In this document: positions 60,070 through 64,000 of the stretch, in pieces
How positions within the stretch are numbered: the stretch's first letter is position 1
Layout: each line of letters begins with the position of its first letter
Source: Blattamonas nauphoetae
Taxonomy: Eukaryota; Preaxostyla; Oxymonadida
Assembly: GCA_033064195.1 (NCBI GenBank)
Contig: JARBJD010000209.1
Coordinates: 1 to 64,000, forward strand
Direction: 5' to 3'
DNA length: 64,000 nucleotides
Made by a program: the position numbers and the translations under genes
The notes under the pieces: generated by a model
Database searches by the model: none
What the model saw: the letters and a program-made list of their open reading frames with translations, nothing else
Told to the model about the DNA's origin: nothing

Positions 60070-61760
60070 GAACAATCTACGCTTCATTTTGGTAGAATTT
60101 AATGTCCTTTCAGTCGAAATAACCATACCCCTCTCCTCGAAGAACAAAGGATCAAATGTATCTTTGAGAGCGATTTGCAAGGCTTAGAAGAGTACCATTT
60201 AACTCCAACATTTGCGGCAATTGTACAAGGCTTCTTAATCTCCGCTATGATGTCAAAGTCCGACACCCTTCTCGTTGAAGTGATCAGCGACGAATCTGCC
60301 AATGACGAGCGACAAAACGGCTGGAAGCACGCAACGAGTAGAAAATGGGATGAAGAATCGAAAAAATAGAAGAGATCGCTCACAAAGGAGCGGACGAATG
60401 AGGAGTGGGTCAACGAGGTTCCTGCCTCGTGGACGATCTTTCGTTTTGTAGGGCTTTAATCACATTTCATCAAGAATGTGAAAGCATCGGCAGATATTTG
60501 AACATGCACTATCTTCCTTTCAGTTTGTTTCGCTTATCAGAACAGTAAACAAAGAGAATGAGCGTGATCAGTCACCCACAAGTAAAGTTGACATTTCACA
60601 CCAATTTGGACAAAGGAACGAGAAAGAGAATCAAATTAAATGAAAGATCAACGGGATCGTTTCATTTTCAGTCCATCACACGCTCCTCCTCCTATTTCAG
60701 CGCAATCCTCACTCTCTTCTCTTCCTTCACACTCCACTTCTCACAATCGCTTCAAAAGTCTCAACACTTCCTCAAAATACTCAGGCAACACTCTCTGCCA
60801 GCCCTCCTCTCCCACACAGCGAGCGAAGCAGTGTGTGTGCTTCTCGCCTTCTGTGTCGCTCTCCGCGATGACGAAGAGGAGGTGATGTGTGGACGAAGGT
60901 AGCGACGGCGTGCTGACGAGCGAGATGGCGCAGTCGGAGTCGGAACTTGCTGCGGGCAGTGCTGGTTTGGGCGATGTTTGGCTGTCGTCGCTCTTTTCGG
61001 GGCTTTTGAGGGGCCGCAAGGGGTGCTTTGGTCGCGACGGGAGGGCGAGGAGTGGGTGGATGGGGGGAGAGTGAGAGGGACGGGAAGGATGGTGTCGGTG
61101 GAAAGAGGGACGAAAACGATGCCAGCTTGTTCCTGAGTGAGGAGAAGGTGAAAAAGAGATGAAATCATGTGCAGGATAAAATACGCAAACCAAGGAGCGT
61201 GAATGCTGACATTTCGACAGTTTTTGTGAGATAATCAAACGAAACAGCTCAGACACAGATTCTCTTTTCAGCAAAACAGCCAGAACGTGTCTGAGGAGTG
61301 CGTAGAAACTCTTTCGCATCTCCCCACAAAGGATCTTCAACCTGTAGAAGATTGAAGAAGTGATGATTCGAACAGTAAAGATTATACCTGGCGAAGACAG
61401 GAAGATCATCGATGACACAGCTGAGTCAGTTGGACTCCAGAATCGAGAACAGATCTGGAAATAGATGAGAAAATGAGGTCAAACAAAGAAAATGAAGATC
61501 GTCAGATGTCGGCTGCTCTCCTCTGGACAGGAGTTCCATCTCCAACCTGTGATCATTGCCTATATCTTTTCTCCTTTCGATTTCTCTCAGATCAGCGAAT
61601 ACTTAACCGCAGCGAGAACGATCACTGGAATGGATCTAAGATTTGGAAGGATCTTCGCACAATTCAGATTTTGTTTCATTTCATGTTTCGAAAAGTCGTT
61701 AAACGAAGAGAATGTAACATATTTGTGAGAAATTCAGGAAGATCAAAAAAGTCAAAAAAA

Positions 61761-61829
61761 TGCTGATGACCGGAATCGAACCAGGGTCCGCCGTGTTAAA
61801 GTCCAACGCATTTACCGCTGAACCACGCA
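61761..61829 (-). tRNA. tRNA-like Pol III unit in right TIR of element B
   Basis: Mirror of 58971-59039, pointing inward, with a seven-base A run on the + strand at its 3' side. Confidence 0.45.
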
Positions 61830-62050
61830 TGTTCAAAATTTCTTTCTCCTTCAATCCCCTTGTCCATGAGATTCTTCCCCTGTGGCCCGAGATTTTCCCC
61901 TGTGACTGAGATTTTCCCCTGTGTTTGAGATTTTCCCCTGTGATCGAGATTTTCCCCTGTGATCGAGATTTTCCCCTGTGATCGAGATTTTCCCCTGTGA
62001 TCGAGATTTTCCCCTGTGATCGAGATTTTCCCCTGAGAATTGAGGTACCC

Positions 62051-62690
62051 GCAAATGGTAGTGGTGAATGCCAAGGATATCATGCTCCTCTTCCGTCATT
62101 ACGATAATGAAGTCACTTGTTTCCACAATCCAATGCAGAAGAACATCCAAGTGACTTTACAAAACAGGTATTGTCCAGAACAACCGACTACAACTATTGG
62201 AGCTCGCTTCTATCAGTTTGCATTATCGACTCTCAATCTCGATTCGTACCTAGCTGTTCCAGATGATTTGGAGCGATCACTTACAGATTCTCTTGTGGAA
62301 GAAAAACTCACTGGTGACGGAACATATCCCAATGAAACAATGACAAGTGTTCGTCCAGTTCATGACTTTACTGACTTCCTTCTGTGCTTTCCTACTCAGA
62401 GAAGTGGATGTCCAACGAACTGCAATGATTCCATCAGTTCAAAAGGAAACACTGCTGTCACTTTGAGATCACATCCAATTTATCAAGGGAATCTTGACAC
62501 ATACTACAATGTCTACAATCCGAGTCAAAGTGGTGGTGATATGACAACATTTACACATCCTCCAGCACCGATTCTAGCAACCACTGCAACCACATGGTGG
62601 GTACTACGATACTGTAATGGTGAACCAAAAGTTGAGTATTATCCCAATCACACACTGAAGGCGTTGCACAAAGATTTGGGAATCATGTAG
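62051..62690 (+). pseudogene. Capsid-like paralogue 1, copy 2, last part
   Basis: It continues the gene after element B: VVVNAKDIMLLFRHYDNEVT, IGARFYQFALSTLNLDSYLA and RSGCPTNCNDSISSKGN, ending TTWWVLRYCNGEPKVEYYPN and a short helix. It matches the C-terminal third of 8102-9964. Confidence 0.65.
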
Positions 62691-62695
62691 AGATT

Positions 62696-62727
62696 CTCAT
62701 CGGGGGTTCGAAGCCTCTGGCGAGACA
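62696..62727 (+). repeat. Mini-repeat with B-box-like core between capsid genes
   Basis: TCTCATCGGGGGTTCGAAGC and then CTCTGGCGAGA match, in reverse orientation, the 36-bp insert at 50455-50490. The GGTTCGAAGCC core fits a Pol III B box. There is no A box nearby. Confidence 0.45.
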
Positions 62728-62753
62728 AAACAGGAAAAGAAAATTATTGATAT

Positions 62754-62770
62754 TGTATTTTTTATTTTTC
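62754..62770 (+). promoter_or_regulatory. T-rich gene-start motif, capsid paralogue 2 of Polinton 2
   Basis: GTATTTTTTATTTTTCTTT, the counterpart of 8062-8074. Confidence 0.5.
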
Positions 62771-62776
62771 TTTAAA

Positions 62777-64000
62777 AGAGAAGTATCAGATCAAATCAAT
62801 CCAAACCAACATCGACATTAATTGAACAAATTGAAGTGCAATCATATCTGCCAAAACAGTGGGATTCAGAACCTCATGTGTATTCGATTCAAGAAGTACA
62901 TCCAACAAATCCTCCCATGCCATGCAGAATTGGAGACGAAATTGAAGTTCCATTGTGCTATGACGGTCATGATGTGACTGAATTTATGAAGAGTCATTTG
63001 CGTATAGATCTAACTGTTACTGTTTCATATGAAAAACCAACAAACTGGGGAAAAGCTGGTGTGACTTACTTTGGAATGTTCTACGGTTTCAAGTCATCAT
63101 CAGATGCAATTCGAGACATGAGACTCGTCGACAGTAAAGGAAACATCATTGACAATACACTCCAGAATAATCATGTTCACGAATCATTTCTGTATCACAC
63201 TTTCAAGTCGTATGAAGAGAAAAACAACATGAAGCATTGCTACAGTCTTTTTGAAAATGTTCAGAGAATGGATCCAAGTGTTTGTGGAGCATATTTGATA
63301 CCAAAGGAATGTACAGCAACCTCCTATGCGTTAACCATTCCTCTTGTAATCCCATTTGTGAATCTCCTTCCACTAAGTACATTTGATCAATATCCGAATT
63401 CAATCTTTGGCAATTTACGTTTACGATTTCATTTAACGACTGATTCACTTGTGTATTGTCCCATTCGAGCGTCATCAGTCCTTCGATATACGCTACAAGA
63501 AAGATTCGATACCCCTCATTCCGGGACGATTGATACCTTTGTTCGACCAGGTTATATTCAGATGATGCATGATAGAGAATGGTCAACTTTAACGATGGAA
63601 TTTACCCAAATCGGGAATCCAGTTCATCAAGTTGAAAAACATAGAGGACCTAGCTACCCCGCGGGAACACCAACTAAGGATGGGGATTGGGATTGGATAG
63701 AAACGAAACAGACAACTTCAACTGTTCTCTCCTCGTCTGTGGATAAAGTCGCTTCAATTTGTTATGGATATCAAATCACTGATGCAACGAAACAATCCCT
63801 CTTCAACACATATTCAAAAATTGTGTATGTCATTAAAGCAGAAAGAATTGACACACAATCATTTCAATCATCTGCAAATGCCATGGGAGTGAGATCAAAC
63901 ATCAGCATCAAACTCAACAATCTTATGAATCTTATGTGCTTATTCCCTGAAAGACCAAACGAGTGTACAGTCTTTCGCAATCCTCAATATGTTGGTCACT
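62777..64000 (+). pseudogene. Capsid-like paralogue 2, copy 2 (partial at window end)
   Basis: The blocks QSKPTSTLIEQIEVQSYLPK, SSDAIRDMRLVDSKGNIIDN, ESFLYHTFKSYEEKNNMKHC and IPLVIPFVNLLPLSTF match 6378-8055. A central loop (about 63470-63720) differs strongly between the two copies while the flanks are near-identical. That pattern suits a surface-exposed loop. The gene runs off the window and shows signs of decay (at least one break). Confidence 0.55.

Larger units (their letters stand above)
58735..62050. mobile_element. Element B: second copy of the long-TIR, 9-bp-TSD transposon (3316 bp)
   Basis: The ends, TIRs (58735-59186 and 61612-62050) and interior match element A almost base for base, without the 482-bp MITE. 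The target duplication GCAAATGGT lies in the capsid gene of Polinton 2. The iteron number differs (about 10 left, 9 right) and several A/G/T runs differ by one base. Same orientation on the + strand as element A. Confidence 0.85.
45111..64000 (+). mobile_element. Polinton/Maverick 2 (fossil), left 18.9 kb, runs off the window
   Basis: It starts AGTAGTATAGAA, a diverged form of the Polinton 1 terminus. It carries the same core gene order rightwards: terminal ORF, polymerase, integrase, coiled-coil ORF, ATPase (opposite strand), two unknown proteins, two small capsid-type proteins and two capsid paralogues. Core proteins are very close to Polinton 1, while the outer end sequence is much more diverged. 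It is broken in several genes (about half a dozen breaks) and by element B at 58735-62050. The right TIR lies beyond 64000. Confidence 0.85.

Overview
This is eukaryotic DNA made almost entirely of mobile elements inserted into one another. The standard genetic code fits, since TAA, TAG and TGA all end long frames. Polintons, T-rich gene-start motifs, short splice-like signals and one ORF (33747-34697) that recalls a large repeated protein family of the oxymonad Blattamonas point to a metamonad protist, probably an oxymonad. That assignment rests on memory of the family, not on a search.

Layout. (i) 1-1452: remains of a DDE/pogo-like ORF. Its last codons continue, in frame, at 44148. (ii) 1453-26910: Polinton 1, reading leftwards, with 3.1-kb terminal inverted repeats (TIRs) and a 6-bp target duplication GCGCGA. 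It carries protein-primed DNA polymerase B with an embedded HNH motif, an RVE integrase, a packaging ATPase, two paralogous capsid-like proteins, small pVI/pX-like proteins and an S74-chaperone fibre-like protein. A 3.7-kb DNA transposon (18800-22518) sits in its polymerase gene. (iii) 26915-44142: a 17.2-kb Mutator-like element (MULE) with 440-455-bp TIRs and a 9-bp target duplication that straddles the right edge of Polinton 1. Inside it lie a Tc1/mariner element (27494-28943), host-like cargo ORFs (about 30-35 kb), a palindromic mariner MITE (36335-36689) and a FAR1-MULE-SWIM transposase gene split by a 5.07-kb element (37969-43039). (iv) 44148-45110: the rest of the interrupted ORF, an intergenic stretch and the 3' end of another ORF. 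(v) 45111-64000: Polinton 2, reading rightwards, with the same core gene order and diverged ends. It runs off the window, and a second copy of the 3.3-3.7-kb transposon (58735-62050) sits in its capsid gene.

Both Polintons are fossils here. Each keeps a recognisable full set of core genes with several breaks (roughly half a dozen each) plus one nested transposon. The order of events is readable: host ORF, then Polinton 1, then the MULE at its edge and the 3.7-kb element in its polymerase, then a 482-bp MITE inside that element. The near-identity of the two 3.1-kb TIRs and of the two 3.3-3.7-kb copies indicates recent activity.

The most novel signal is a shared end design. The MULE and the 3.3-3.7-kb elements differ in sequence, but both make 9-bp target duplications. 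Both begin with a 16-nt cap followed at position 17 by a 19-bp tandem iteron (AGGG....AATCT core). Both then carry an inward-facing tRNA-like Pol III unit (A box, B box, T-run) in each TIR. A third element, the 482-bp MITE, also carries a tRNA-like unit.
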